A DNA stretch of 34,002 nt from Bacteroidales bacterium (GTDB lineage Bacteria > Bacteroidota > Bacteroidia > Bacteroidales > VadinHA17): NCBI GenBank assembly GCA_023251395.1, contig JAHEYW010000006.1:1-34002 (forward strand). The letters are read 5' to 3'. The stretch's first letter is position 1. The number at the start of each line of letters is the position of its first letter. This document shows positions 26,701-33,690 of this stretch, in pieces. The notes beneath the pieces are model-generated. The model saw nothing but the letters and a program-made list of their open reading frames with translations, was not told the DNA's origin and did not search any database. The translations under genes were made by a program, and so were the position numbers.

Positions 26701-26902
26701 TGTCGACATTTTTAAGCTCATAGGAGTAAAATTCAAGATTGTTTTCGAACAGGGCAAAATATTCCTCTTCCAGCTCACGGTTAAGATATCTTCTGAGGTA
26801 ACTGCGAAGTATTTTTTTGCCTCGCGAAGTAATTCCTCCAGGATTAACTGTAGAGGCAATTGCAAAAATGTGTATTAATGCCAGTAATACCGATTCCCTC
26901 AT
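23792..26902 (-). CDS. ABCG-like ABC transporter with N-terminal TerB-like domain
   Basis: This 1036-residue fusion has several parts. Residues 1-145 include FLQLLEFAFEDGSITEQE (102-119), which resembles a TerB-like calcium- or metal-binding helical region. Residues 150-270 form a beta-rich linker, possibly FHA-like. The ATPase has Walker A GGSGVGKT (294-301), signature VSGGQRKRL (400-408), Walker B LFVDEP (421-426) and IHQPSS (456-461), all in the style of eukaryotic ABCG half-transporters. A CPNC pair (506-509) follows. The membrane part (about 595-755) has about five segments, then a long soluble region (about 760-980) and a last segment near 985-1005. Upstream lies a lipoprotein gene separated by a terminator-like hairpin. 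The substrate is unknown. Confidence 0.85.
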   Translation of the reverse strand: MRESVLLALIHIFAIASTVNPGGITSRGKKILRSYLRRYLNRELEEEYFALFENNLEFYSYELKNVDKEELADEGSLISFQITNICRQIKKGLFLDERMIVFLQLLEFAFEDGSITEQEKSIIEIVSRTFNISQKEYENACAFMIGRHYDKVSPDCILIIESDNPKYSVENDFVNYHQWKHLRVKGFRGQLFVLHIESTGSLVLTYDGSLALYFKGRDIIACRPYLLDRGVNIKGPGIEPIYYSKVYKAFLLDTFHGKIVFEGRDVEFSFKGSDNGIKPLNFRLESGNLVGIMGGSGVGKTTLLNLFHGKMVPDSGNLFINGYDLHDDDEILKGLIGYVPQDDMLIEELTVFQNLYFNARLCFGDFDERKLNDLVLKVLADLELLEIKDLQVGDLLSKKVSGGQRKRLNIGLELMREPAVLFVDEPTSGLSSHDSEKVMNLLRKHALSGKLVIANIHQPSSNILKLFDRLWILDKGGYMIYDGDPVEALVYFKTEASQANASESECPNCGNINTEDILHIVEVKVIDTLGYQGTERQVSPEEWYEKYKKKMMPVFEKSPEKTELPASNFKVPKKLYQIRTFIKRNLLRKQADTQYVILNLIEAPFLAFILGYLSKYTINGYYIFSDNKSYPVFLFMTVVVALFLGLMVSAEEIFKDRKILEREKFLRLSRLSYLISKINFLFVLSAIQALFFVLVASLVLEIRGMLWQQWLIFFTTACYGNLIGLNISAGMRTIVSIYILIPLILVPQLLLGGAMIKFDDLHWSISRKVYVPVVGDFMATRWAYEAITVEQFKNNKFEKPLFQYDLQANTYDYNARVLYSAMMAKINECETYGKNPISRDTVEKNLRLLRYHFRSLSRESGIVLPAEFRSLTFKDLNEFVADSMKKYLGKIKTHFRAQQDRTNKLRDSVAESIALRIGPNGWSALQDRYFNKRLDDLVKNRDDLRTEILQVGNRYIRKTQPIFMIPDSPVGRAQFFAPYKVIGGKRIPTLLFNLIAIWIMVGFLFITLYYNLLKRFINWLETLRLPLWRKFGRQLL

Positions 26903-26910
26903 GGAGGTTT

Positions 26911-26949
26911 AACAATATAAAAAGACCGCAAGGCTATGGCGTTGCGGTC
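26911..26949 (-). terminator. Hairpin terminator between the lipoprotein and ABCG-like genes
   Basis: GACCGCAA (26924-26931) and TTGCGGTC (26942-26949) form a perfect 8-bp stem with a 10-base loop. On the minus strand the stem is followed by TTTTT, so it can end the lipoprotein transcript just before the transporter start; partial read-through would set their ratio. Confidence 0.75.
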
Positions 26950-26966
26950 ATCATTTTAAGTCAGAA

Positions 26967-27794
26967 TTATTGAATTATTTTTTCCCTTACTGTGCTAATT
27001 GCTTTGCTGATGTCCTTGATATTATTCAATGTCAGACTTGTTCCCAGACCCTGATAAACCTTACGTATAGGTTCCATGTTCTTAAGCATTTCTTTGATAT
27101 TGGGATCATTACTATATGGCTTGGTCAGGTCAAGGTAAAGTTCAAATGATTTTTTCTGGTCAAGAAGCACTTTTGAAAACCTGGCATCCTGATAAGCTGC
27201 TTCATTAACAAGGCATGTAAGGTACATTCCTTCAACCCATCCACCACCAACAACCAACAGAGCAAAAGTCTGCTGATCATTATCAGTCATATATGAATAG
27301 GTCTCGTTGAATGCATTTGAAAGAATTGAAACCAGTTTATCCTTATTGTCGAAGTTGGTCTTAATACTATCGTATAAAGCAGGCTTATATATCTGTGACA
27401 AATTAAGATCATTGGCAAGACTTTTCATTACATCCATGTATGTGGTTACTTCCTGCATTATATTATAGACTGTAACATAACTCAGGTCTGCTCCATATAT
27501 ACCTATTGCAGTAGCTTTCGCTTTACTGGTATAGTATTTTTTTACATTTCCGGCAGAATTTGTGACCCCTATCTGATACCCGACTTCCATATCAGTAAGC
27601 AACTTTATTACCTGTGCACTTGTAGGTAGTGGATATACATTCTTTATGATTGCCTTTTTTATAGTATCTCCTTTTTGCAGATCAACTGTTCCTTTACCTT
27701 TGGCTTTATTGGAAGAACTGGAATTGCAGGAAGTTAATCCGATTAAACCAAAAACCAATAAAGGAATGATCATAGTTATAATGGTCTTTTTCAT
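26967..27794 (-). CDS. Lipoprotein of unknown function next to the ABCG-like transporter
   Basis: The 275-residue product begins with a signal peptide ending in the lipobox LTSC (C23), followed by a serine/asparagine-rich linker and a mostly helical domain. The family is not one I can name, though I recall similar lipoproteins beside the large ABCG-like transporter in Bacteroidota. The mature part has no obvious catalytic motif. Conserved-looking stretches include KAKATAIGIYGADLSYVTVY (about 92-111) and VVGGGWVEGMYL. It is encoded just upstream of the transporter on the same strand, separated by a hairpin, so it may act with it in envelope transport; this is inference from position only. Confidence 0.75.
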   Translation of the reverse strand: MKKTIITMIIPLLVFGLIGLTSCNSSSSNKAKGKGTVDLQKGDTIKKAIIKNVYPLPTSAQVIKLLTDMEVGYQIGVTNSAGNVKKYYTSKAKATAIGIYGADLSYVTVYNIMQEVTTYMDVMKSLANDLNLSQIYKPALYDSIKTNFDNKDKLVSILSNAFNETYSYMTDNDQQTFALLVVGGGWVEGMYLTCLVNEAAYQDARFSKVLLDQKKSFELYLDLTKPYSNDPNIKEMLKNMEPIRKVYQGLGTSLTLNNIKDISKAISTVREKIIQ

Positions 27795-27983
27795 GCCTGA
27801 TCGTTTTAAATGATTTATTTGCTTTTTAACGGGTATAAAAATAGAAAATAAAATTATATTAATTACACCTATTTTTCTAATTTGATCCGAACACTCAGAG
27901 TAAATTAGATGTCAATCAAATTTTCCTCACTTAAAATTAGGTTCTAATCTTCATCCTATTTAAGGTCCTGAACTATTTTTGAT

Positions 27984-27991
27984 TATCTTTG
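27984..27991 (+). promoter_or_regulatory. -7 promoter element TATCTTTG for the patB-type gene
   Basis: TATCTTTG matches TAnnTTTG exactly and ends 26 bases before ATG 28018. It lies inside the ORF-track frame that opens at a TTG at 27979, so translation from that TTG is unlikely. Confidence 0.65.
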
Positions 27992-28017
27992 AACCCCTGA
28001 ATTTAACCTCATTTTTA

Positions 28018-29193
28018 ATGGGCTGGAATTTCGATGAACCTGTCATCAGGGAAGGTACTAATTGCATCAAGTATGATCTGAGAAAAGAAATTTTCGGAAA
28101 CGAAGATGTAATTCCCATGTGGGTTGCAGATATGGATTTTAAGACACCTGAGTTTATCATTCAGGCACTCACTGACCGTTTGAAACATGAAATCATGGGG
28201 TATTCTTTCAGGCCTCATGAATATTTTTCATCGATTATCGACTGGTCGGAAAAACGATATAACTGGAAAATAGAAAAAGAATGGATATGCTTCAGTCCGG
28301 GAATAGTTCCTGCTTTAAATTTCTGTACTCTTGCATACACAAATCCTGGCGACAAAATTATTGTTCAACCACCGGTATATTTCCCTTTCTTCAGCGCTGC
28401 AGAACTGCATGGACGGAAACTTATATATAACCGGTTAAAGGAATCAGATGGCAGCTGGGAAATGGACTTTGATAACCTTCGTGAGTCCATCGACGAGAAG
28501 ACCAAAATGATTTTCATTTCAAATCCTCATAATCCACTCGGCAGAGTCTGGTATCCTGATGAACTATATGAACTTTCTGAAATCTGCTTGGAAAATAATA
28601 TTATTATGGTCTCTGATGAGATACATTGTGACCTGGTCTTACCCGGCTTCAAATTTACTCCTGCGGCTTCTCTTTCAGACAGGATTGCATCTGACACAAT
28701 TACCTGTATTGCACCAAGCAAGACATTTAACCTGGCCGGGCTATCAACTTCTTCAGTCATTATTTCAAACCCGGAATTAAGAAAATCTTTTAATTCTGTT
28801 GTCGAAAAACTTCATGTTGGAAATGGAAATATTTTTGGTACTATTGCTTCAATTGCTGCCTATACCCACGGACATGCCTGGCTTGATGAACTATTAAAAT
28901 ATATTGAATCAAATGTGGGTTATGTACTTGAATTCTGTAGTGACAGGATCCCGGAAATAGTTCCTCTCAGGACGGAAGCAACTTATATGATCTGGCTTGA
29001 CTGCAGATCATTACATATGTCGGGCAAAGAACTGCAGTCCTTTTTTGTTAAAGAAGCTGGTGTTGGAATGAATGAAGGATCTACCTTCGGCCCCGGTGGA
29101 GAAGGTTTCATGAGAATGAACCTGGCTTGTCCAAAAGCCACACTGATTAAAGCAATGGATAAAATTGAAAAAGCGATCAGCAAACTAAGATAA
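28018..29193 (+). CDS. MalY/PatB-type PLP-dependent C-S lyase (cystathionine beta-lyase-like)
   Basis: This fold-type I PLP enzyme probably cleaves C-S bonds of cystathionine or cysteine conjugates to homocysteine or thiols plus pyruvate and ammonia. The track starts at TTG 27979, but the promoter element at 27984-27991 makes ATG 28018 (MGWNFDEPV) the better start, giving 391 residues. Motifs seen: MWVADMDF (34-41), the substrate-side tyrosine in PPVYFP (118-123), SNPHNPLGRVW (168-178), SDEIHCDL (199-206) and the Schiff-base lysine K235 in PSKTFNLAG. It lies 21 bases before carA in the same direction, so the two probably share a transcript. The exact substrate is uncertain; class I aminotransferase activity is also possible. 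Confidence 0.88.
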   Translation: MGWNFDEPVIREGTNCIKYDLRKEIFGNEDVIPMWVADMDFKTPEFIIQALTDRLKHEIMGYSFRPHEYFSSIIDWSEKRYNWKIEKEWICFSPGIVPALNFCTLAYTNPGDKIIVQPPVYFPFFSAAELHGRKLIYNRLKESDGSWEMDFDNLRESIDEKTKMIFISNPHNPLGRVWYPDELYELSEICLENNIIMVSDEIHCDLVLPGFKFTPAASLSDRIASDTITCIAPSKTFNLAGLSTSSVIISNPELRKSFNSVVEKLHVGNGNIFGTIASIAAYTHGHAWLDELLKYIESNVGYVLEFCSDRIPEIVPLRTEATYMIWLDCRSLHMSGKELQSFFVKEAGVGMNEGSTFGPGGEGFMRMNLACPKATLIKAMDKIEKAISKLR

Positions 29194-29214
29194 ACCAGTA
29201 ATACTCATTTGTGA

Positions 29215-30303
29215 ATGAAGAACAGGATAAATGTAAAACTAACCCTTGAGGACGGGACCATATATACAGGAAAATCGTTCGGGGCAAATATACCTGCTGC
29301 AGGAGAAGTAGTATTCAATACTGCAATGACGGGTTATCCGGAAAGTCTTACAGATCCATCCTACAGGGGCCAGATTTTGTGCCTTACATACCCGCTGATA
29401 GGTAATTATGGAGCGCCTGGAAAAGAAGAGGCTGATGATATATTGAAGTATCATGAGTCTTCATCAATTCATATTTCAGCATTAATAGTATCTGATTATT
29501 CTTTTGATTACAGCCACTGGAATGCAACCGAAAGCCTCGAAGAGTGGCTTATAAAAAATAATGTGCCAGGAGTCTATGGAATAGATACAAGAGCCCTAAC
29601 CAAAAGAATAAGGGAAAAAGGAGCCATGCTGGGCAAAATTGAACCAGATGGTTCATCAATTGATTTCTACGATCCGAATAAAGTCAACCTGGTGGCAGAA
29701 GTAAGTACAACTACAAAGAAAATATATGGTTCAGGTTCAAACAGGATCATCCTTGTAGATTGCGGAGTAAAATACAATATCATTAGGAATCTCCTTAAAA
29801 GGGACACAACAATAATTCGGGTACCCTGGAATTATGATTTCCATAAAGAGGAGTTTGACGGATTGTTCCTTTCAAACGGACCGGGTGACCCCAAAATGTG
29901 TGACATCACTATCAGCAATATAAAGAAATCGCTTGAAGGGAATAAACCTGTATTTGGCATATGTCTTGGCAATCAGCTGATGGCTCTCGCCTCAGGAGCC
30001 GATACATATAAGCTTAAATATGGTCACAGGAGCCATAATCAGCCTGTTATTCAGGTAGGGACTGACAAGGCATATATTACTTCTCAGAACCATGGCTTTG
30101 CTGTGAATAACAAAACTCTTGGAAGGGACTGGCTTCCTTATTTTATAAATATTAACGATAACACAAATGAGGGAATGATACACCGGAGAAAGCCGTTCTT
30201 TTCTACCCAGTTCCATCCCGAGGCTTCAGGTGGACCAACAGATACCGATTTTCTGTTCGATACCTTTATTGAAAATATTGCAAGGTATAAGGGTATTAAT
30301 TGA
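29215..30303 (+). CDS. carA: Carbamoyl-phosphate synthase small subunit
   Basis: CarA is the glutamine amidotransferase subunit that feeds ammonia to CarB for carbamoyl phosphate, a precursor of arginine and pyrimidines. The N-terminal CPSase domain (about 1-150) is followed by a class I GATase domain with nucleophile C250 in FGICLGNQ (248-254), plus H334 and E336 in FHPEA. Asn253 replaces the usual His of GICLGHQ next to the nucleophile; the catalytic triad itself is intact. The 362-residue length is normal. carA shares a transcript with the PatB-type gene; its partner carB lies 3.4 kb away beyond the argRGH operon. Confidence 0.95.
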   Translation: MKNRINVKLTLEDGTIYTGKSFGANIPAAGEVVFNTAMTGYPESLTDPSYRGQILCLTYPLIGNYGAPGKEEADDILKYHESSSIHISALIVSDYSFDYSHWNATESLEEWLIKNNVPGVYGIDTRALTKRIREKGAMLGKIEPDGSSIDFYDPNKVNLVAEVSTTTKKIYGSGSNRIILVDCGVKYNIIRNLLKRDTTIIRVPWNYDFHKEEFDGLFLSNGPGDPKMCDITISNIKKSLEGNKPVFGICLGNQLMALASGADTYKLKYGHRSHNQPVIQVGTDKAYITSQNHGFAVNNKTLGRDWLPYFININDNTNEGMIHRRKPFFSTQFHPEASGGPTDTDFLFDTFIENIARYKGIN

Positions 30304-30326
30304 GCTTATAATAATAACGTGTTAAC

Positions 30327-30398
30327 CACGGAGTTACACAGATGTAAATGAGAAGTTGAGGTTGTTTCAACAGCCTCAACTCCGTTCAAAACTCCGTG
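30327..30398. terminator. Nested inverted repeat between convergent carA and argH
   Basis: An outer inverted repeat CACGGAGTT/AACTCCGTG (30327-30335/30390-30398) encloses an inner hairpin GTTGAGG/CCTCAAC (30355-30361/30374-30380) that tightens through GTTG/CAAC to a TTT loop. It lies between two converging genes and may end both transcripts, but there is no T-run, so it could equally be a dispersed repeat. Confidence 0.5.
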
Positions 30399-30424
30399 CC
30401 ACCCCTTGGTAAAACAATCTTTAC

Positions 30425-31771
30425 TTATTTATCCAATTTATAATTCACCAGCTTTGACTCAAGTTCAGAAGATGTTTTACTGTTGAAGCTTTTCATATGC
30501 GTTTCAGCCATCTTTTGAATCTGATCATTACATAGATTACCAATACTTCCTTCATGAGAATAATCTTTTGTAGATGTTCTGGAAAATGAACCATTTTCTA
30601 ACCTGGCTCCAACTTCTTTATAAGCGTCCCTGAAAGGAACTCCCGACCTTACAAGCCTGTTCACCTCTTCCGTGCTGAATATTGAATTATAAACCGGGTA
30701 TTCTGTAATATCTTTTCTGATCCTGATCCCGGTCAGCATGAAATTAAGTATATCAATGCAAGCTTCAAGTTCTTTAAAGGCATCAAATACAAGTGGCTTA
30801 AGAAGCTGAAGATCCCTGTGATAGCCCGATGAAAGATTGGATGTCAGCATAGCAATTTCCGCCGGTACAGCCTGCAGATGGTTTGTACGTGCCCTGATTA
30901 TCTCAAAAACATCAGGATTCTTTTTCTGGGGCATGATACTTGACCCGGTAATGTATTCCCCCGGAAAATCAATAAACTTGAATTCAGCACCCATATAAAG
31001 ACAAATATCCATTGAAAATCTTCCCAGGGTTCTGGCAACTGAAGCAAGTGCACCAGCAACTGCCATTTCAACCTTACCCCTGTTCAGGCTGGCATAGGCT
31101 GAATTAAAAACGAGATCATCAAATTCAAGCAGGTCTGCGGTGAGCTTCCTTTTTAATGGTAATGTCGTACCATATCCTGCAGCAGTACCCAACGGATTGC
31201 GGTTATTCAGTTTTCTTGCTGAGGCCAGCAGATGAAGGTCGTCAGCAAGGCTTTCGGAATAGGCTCCAAACCATAATCCGAATGATGAAACCATTGCCGG
31301 CTGCATATGTGTATATCCCGGAAGCAGAACCTCCTTATGCTGCTCACTCAGAGACTGAAGCTTATTGAAAAGGGCAAAAACCTTGACTGCTATCCTGTCG
31401 ATCTCTGATCTGGTAAATAACCTGATATCAAGCAGAACCTGGTCATTTCTTGATCTGCCGGTATGGATCTTTTTACCTGTTGGTCCCAGATTAACTGATA
31501 AATCCTTCTCAACCTGAGAATGGATATCTTCAACCCCTTTCTCTACAATAAGTTCCCCTTTTGTAGCTTTCTGAAAAAGAAGATGAAGGCCATTTAAAAG
31601 ACTTTGCTTTTCTTCAGGTGTCAAAAGGCCAACATTTTGGAGCATTATTGCATGTGCCATTGAACCGATAATATCCCATTCGGCCAGCGAAAGATCCATT
31701 ACCCTGTCATTGCCTACGGTAAATTCAATTATTGCCGGATCAGGTTCTACGCCTTTATCCCATAGTTTCAT
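30425..31771 (-). CDS. argH: Argininosuccinate lyase
   Basis: It cleaves argininosuccinate to arginine and fumarate, the last step of arginine synthesis. HTGRSRNDQV (103-112) and the signature GSSIMPQKKNPD (276-287), with the catalytic serine loop, are intact; the catalytic His region is GYTHMQPA (152-159). The 448-residue length is normal. It lies 70 bases downstream of argG on the same strand and probably belongs to the argR-argG-argH transcript. A hairpin (31822-31845) overlaps the argG stop codon. Confidence 0.97.
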   Translation of the reverse strand: MKLWDKGVEPDPAIIEFTVGNDRVMDLSLAEWDIIGSMAHAIMLQNVGLLTPEEKQSLLNGLHLLFQKATKGELIVEKGVEDIHSQVEKDLSVNLGPTGKKIHTGRSRNDQVLLDIRLFTRSEIDRIAVKVFALFNKLQSLSEQHKEVLLPGYTHMQPAMVSSFGLWFGAYSESLADDLHLLASARKLNNRNPLGTAAGYGTTLPLKRKLTADLLEFDDLVFNSAYASLNRGKVEMAVAGALASVARTLGRFSMDICLYMGAEFKFIDFPGEYITGSSIMPQKKNPDVFEIIRARTNHLQAVPAEIAMLTSNLSSGYHRDLQLLKPLVFDAFKELEACIDILNFMLTGIRIRKDITEYPVYNSIFSTEEVNRLVRSGVPFRDAYKEVGARLENGSFSRTSTKDYSHEGSIGNLCNDQIQKMAETHMKSFNSKTSSELESKLVNYKLDK

Positions 31772-31821
31772 AAGATGCAGAATTTAGTTTAACAGCTGTA
31801 AAGATTTCAATAAACTATAGA

Positions 31822-31845
31822 GTAAGTGAAGTAACTTCTTCTTAC
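31822..31845 (-). other. Small hairpin at the argG stop, upstream of argH
   Basis: GTAAG (31822-31826) pairs with CTTAC (31841-31845) and GAAG (31828-31831) pairs with CTTC (31835-31838) around a TAA loop. It overlaps the argG stop codon on the minus strand and lacks a T-run, so it is more likely a processing or attenuation structure than a terminator, if it is functional at all. Confidence 0.35.
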
Positions 31846-33086
31846 CCCAGGGTGCTTTTCTTACGTCCCGATTCAACTATTGCTCTGTGAGCCATCAGTC
31901 GGATAGCATTTATTTTTATGAACCCTTTGCTGTCAGTTTGATCAAAGCCTCCTTCAATATCCATACTTGACAGGTTTTTGTTATATAATGAGGATGGGGA
32001 TTCTCTTCCTTCAATTATAATATTGCCCTTATACAGACAAAGGTGAACACTACCGTCAATCAGCTCCTGGCTTTTATCTACAGCGGCCATCAGAAAGTCC
32101 ATTTCAGGGCTGAACCAGAATCCGTTATAAATAAGCTCCGAGAATTTTGGTGTAAGCATATTTCTCAGTCTCATTACCTCCCTGTCCATGGCAATGCCTT
32201 CGATATCTCTGTGGGCTGCATAAAGTATTGTAGCTCCGGGGGTTTCATATACTCCTCGTGATTTGATACCAACGAACCTGTTTTCAACCATATCCAGAAG
32301 ACCGATGCCATTCTTACCTGCAATTTCATTCAGGTAAACGAACATTTCGTAGGATTCAGTTTTTTCAGTTCCGTCATCCTTATTCAGAACTTTAACTGGT
32401 AAACCATCTTTGAAGTCAATTACTATCCTTGTTTCGACATCAGGTGCATCCTGTGGCATAACCATCTTCTGGAGCATGCTTTTATGCAGAGTATACATAG
32501 GATCTTCAAGTACCCCGGCCTCATGACTGATGTGCATAAGATTATCATCCTCACTGTAAGGTTTTGCAATACTTGCCTTAACCGGAATGTTTTTCTCAGC
32601 CGCATATTTCAAAAGATCGGTTCTGCCTTTGAAAGTTGCCAGGAACTCTCTGTCTTTCCAGGGTGCAATAACCTTTACTCCTGGCATCAATGCATAATAT
32701 GAAAGTTCAAAACGGACCTGGTCATTTCCTTTACCGGTAGCACCATGTGCGACAGCTTTAGCCCCTTCAGCTTTTGCGATCTCAATCTGTTTCAGAGCTA
32801 TAAGTGGCCTTGCCAGTGAGGTGCCCAGAAGGTACCTGTCCTCATAAATTGCATTTGCTTTTACTGCCTTTAGAACGTAACCATCAATAAATTCCTTCTT
32901 CAGGTCGCTGACAATCACTTTCGAAGCACCAAGAAGAAGAGCTTTTTTACGACATTCCTCAAAATCTTCCGCCTGACCAACATCCGCAACAAATGCAATA
33001 ATTTCATAACCTTTTTCAATAAGCCACTTCAGAATAACAGAAGTATCCAGACCGCCACTATAGGCCAAAACCACTTTTTCTTTCAT
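31842..33086 (-). CDS. argG: Argininosuccinate synthase
   Basis: It condenses citrulline and aspartate with ATP to argininosuccinate. The N-terminal ATP-binding loop [12 protein letters not shown] (8-19) is the family signature; [14 protein letters not shown] (about 113-126) is the second conserved segment. The length of 414 residues is typical. It starts 32 bases after the argR stop on the same strand, and no -7 element was seen in that gap, so it is probably read from the argR promoter and repressed with it. Confidence 0.97.
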   Translation of the reverse strand: MKEKVVLAYSGGLDTSVILKWLIEKGYEIIAFVADVGQAEDFEECRKKALLLGASKVIVSDLKKEFIDGYVLKAVKANAIYEDRYLLGTSLARPLIALKQIEIAKAEGAKAVAHGATGKGNDQVRFELSYYALMPGVKVIAPWKDREFLATFKGRTDLLKYAAEKNIPVKASIAKPYSEDDNLMHISHEAGVLEDPMYTLHKSMLQKMVMPQDAPDVETRIVIDFKDGLPVKVLNKDDGTEKTESYEMFVYLNEIAGKNGIGLLDMVENRFVGIKSRGVYETPGATILYAAHRDIEGIAMDREVMRLRNMLTPKFSELIYNGFWFSPEMDFLMAAVDKSQELIDGSVHLCLYKGNIIIEGRESPSSLYNKNLSSMDIEGGFDQTDSKGFIKINAIRLMAHRAIVESGRKKSTLG

Positions 33087-33118
33087 TGTATTATTATTAA
33101 TAATTGTTAGTGTGTATT

Positions 33119-33598
33119 TTATTCTTTTTTAACCACGTCCCTGAATCCCGGGAATATCATCTCGAGGCATGAATGAACCTGAGAGGCTGTAATATTGTCC
33201 CTTGGAATTATCATTACCGTATCATCACCTGCAATAGTCCCGGCTATTTCAAAGCGGCCGGCATTATCAATAATAAAAGCAGTACTGCTTGCGTGACCGG
33301 GAATTGTCTTAAGCAGAACCAACCCTCTTGCATTTACTACGGATCTGATCACTGAGATAATATTTTTATTCAGTCCGCTTCCCCCAATCTGCTTTGATGA
33401 ATCAGAAAGTGAATATTTGTAACCACCACTATCTGAAGGAATTCTTATTACACCCAGCTGATGAAGGTTACGCGAAAGGGTAGCCTGAGTGCAGGTAATT
33501 CCAGATTTTTTAAGCCTTTTAAGCAACTCTTCCTGGGAAGAAATATTTTCCTCCGATATGATCTTTTCGATCTCAAGAAGCCTTGCTACCTTTTGCAT
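33119..33598 (-). CDS. argR: Arginine repressor ArgR
   Basis: ArgR is a hexameric, arginine-responsive regulator. The track opens at a TTG (33619) that lies inside the promoter element, so ATG 33598 ([13 protein letters not shown]) is preferred, giving 159 residues. The N-terminal winged helix contains the SR pair (42-43) in [12 protein letters not shown]. The C-terminal domain has the trimer/arginine segments [11 protein letters not shown] (101-111) and GTIAGDDT (120-127). Two ARG-box-like sites overlap its own start and -7 element, pointing to autorepression of argR-argG-argH. The divergent carB promoter begins about 40 bases beyond the boxes and may also respond. Confidence 0.95.
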   Translation of the reverse strand: MQKVARLLEIEKIISEENISSQEELLKRLKKSGITCTQATLSRNLHQLGVIRIPSDSGGYKYSLSDSSKQIGGSGLNKNIISVIRSVVNARGLVLLKTIPGHASSTAFIIDNAGRFEIAGTIAGDDTVMIIPRDNITASQVHSCLEMIFPGFRDVVKKE

Positions 33599-33609
33599 AT
33601 TTATACATT
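33592..33609 (-). promoter_or_regulatory. ARG box 1 (ArgR operator)
   Basis: On the minus strand AATGTATAAATATGCAAA agrees with 16 of 18 positions of the E. coli ARG-box consensus wnTGAATwwwwATTCAnw. It overlaps the argR start codon. Its partner begins exactly 21 bases away. Confidence 0.75.
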
Positions 33610-33612
33610 TTC

Positions 33613-33630
33613 GATGCAAATTTATACATT
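33613..33630 (-). promoter_or_regulatory. ARG box 2 (ArgR operator)
   Basis: On the minus strand AATGTATAAATTTGCATC agrees with 14 of 18 ARG-box positions. It contains the argR -7 element, so ArgR bound here would block RNA polymerase. The centre-to-centre distance of 21 bp to box 1 is the usual ARG-box pair spacing. Confidence 0.7.
33617..33624 (-). promoter_or_regulatory. -7 promoter element TAAATTTG for argR
   Basis: On the minus strand TAAATTTG matches TAnnTTTG exactly and lies 18 bases before the argR ATG. It sits wholly inside ARG box 2. Confidence 0.6.
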
Positions 33631-33665
33631 TTTTGAATATTCCAAGGCTCTTTTAAAAATAATTG

Positions 33666-33673
33666 TATTTTTG
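33666..33673 (+). promoter_or_regulatory. -7 promoter element TATTTTTG for carB
   Basis: TATTTTTG matches TAnnTTTG exactly and ends 17 bases before the carB ATG. The ARG boxes lie about 36-74 bases upstream of it on the same DNA, so ArgR could influence carB as well. Confidence 0.6.
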
Positions 33674-33690
33674 TGACTCAAAATCCGGCA

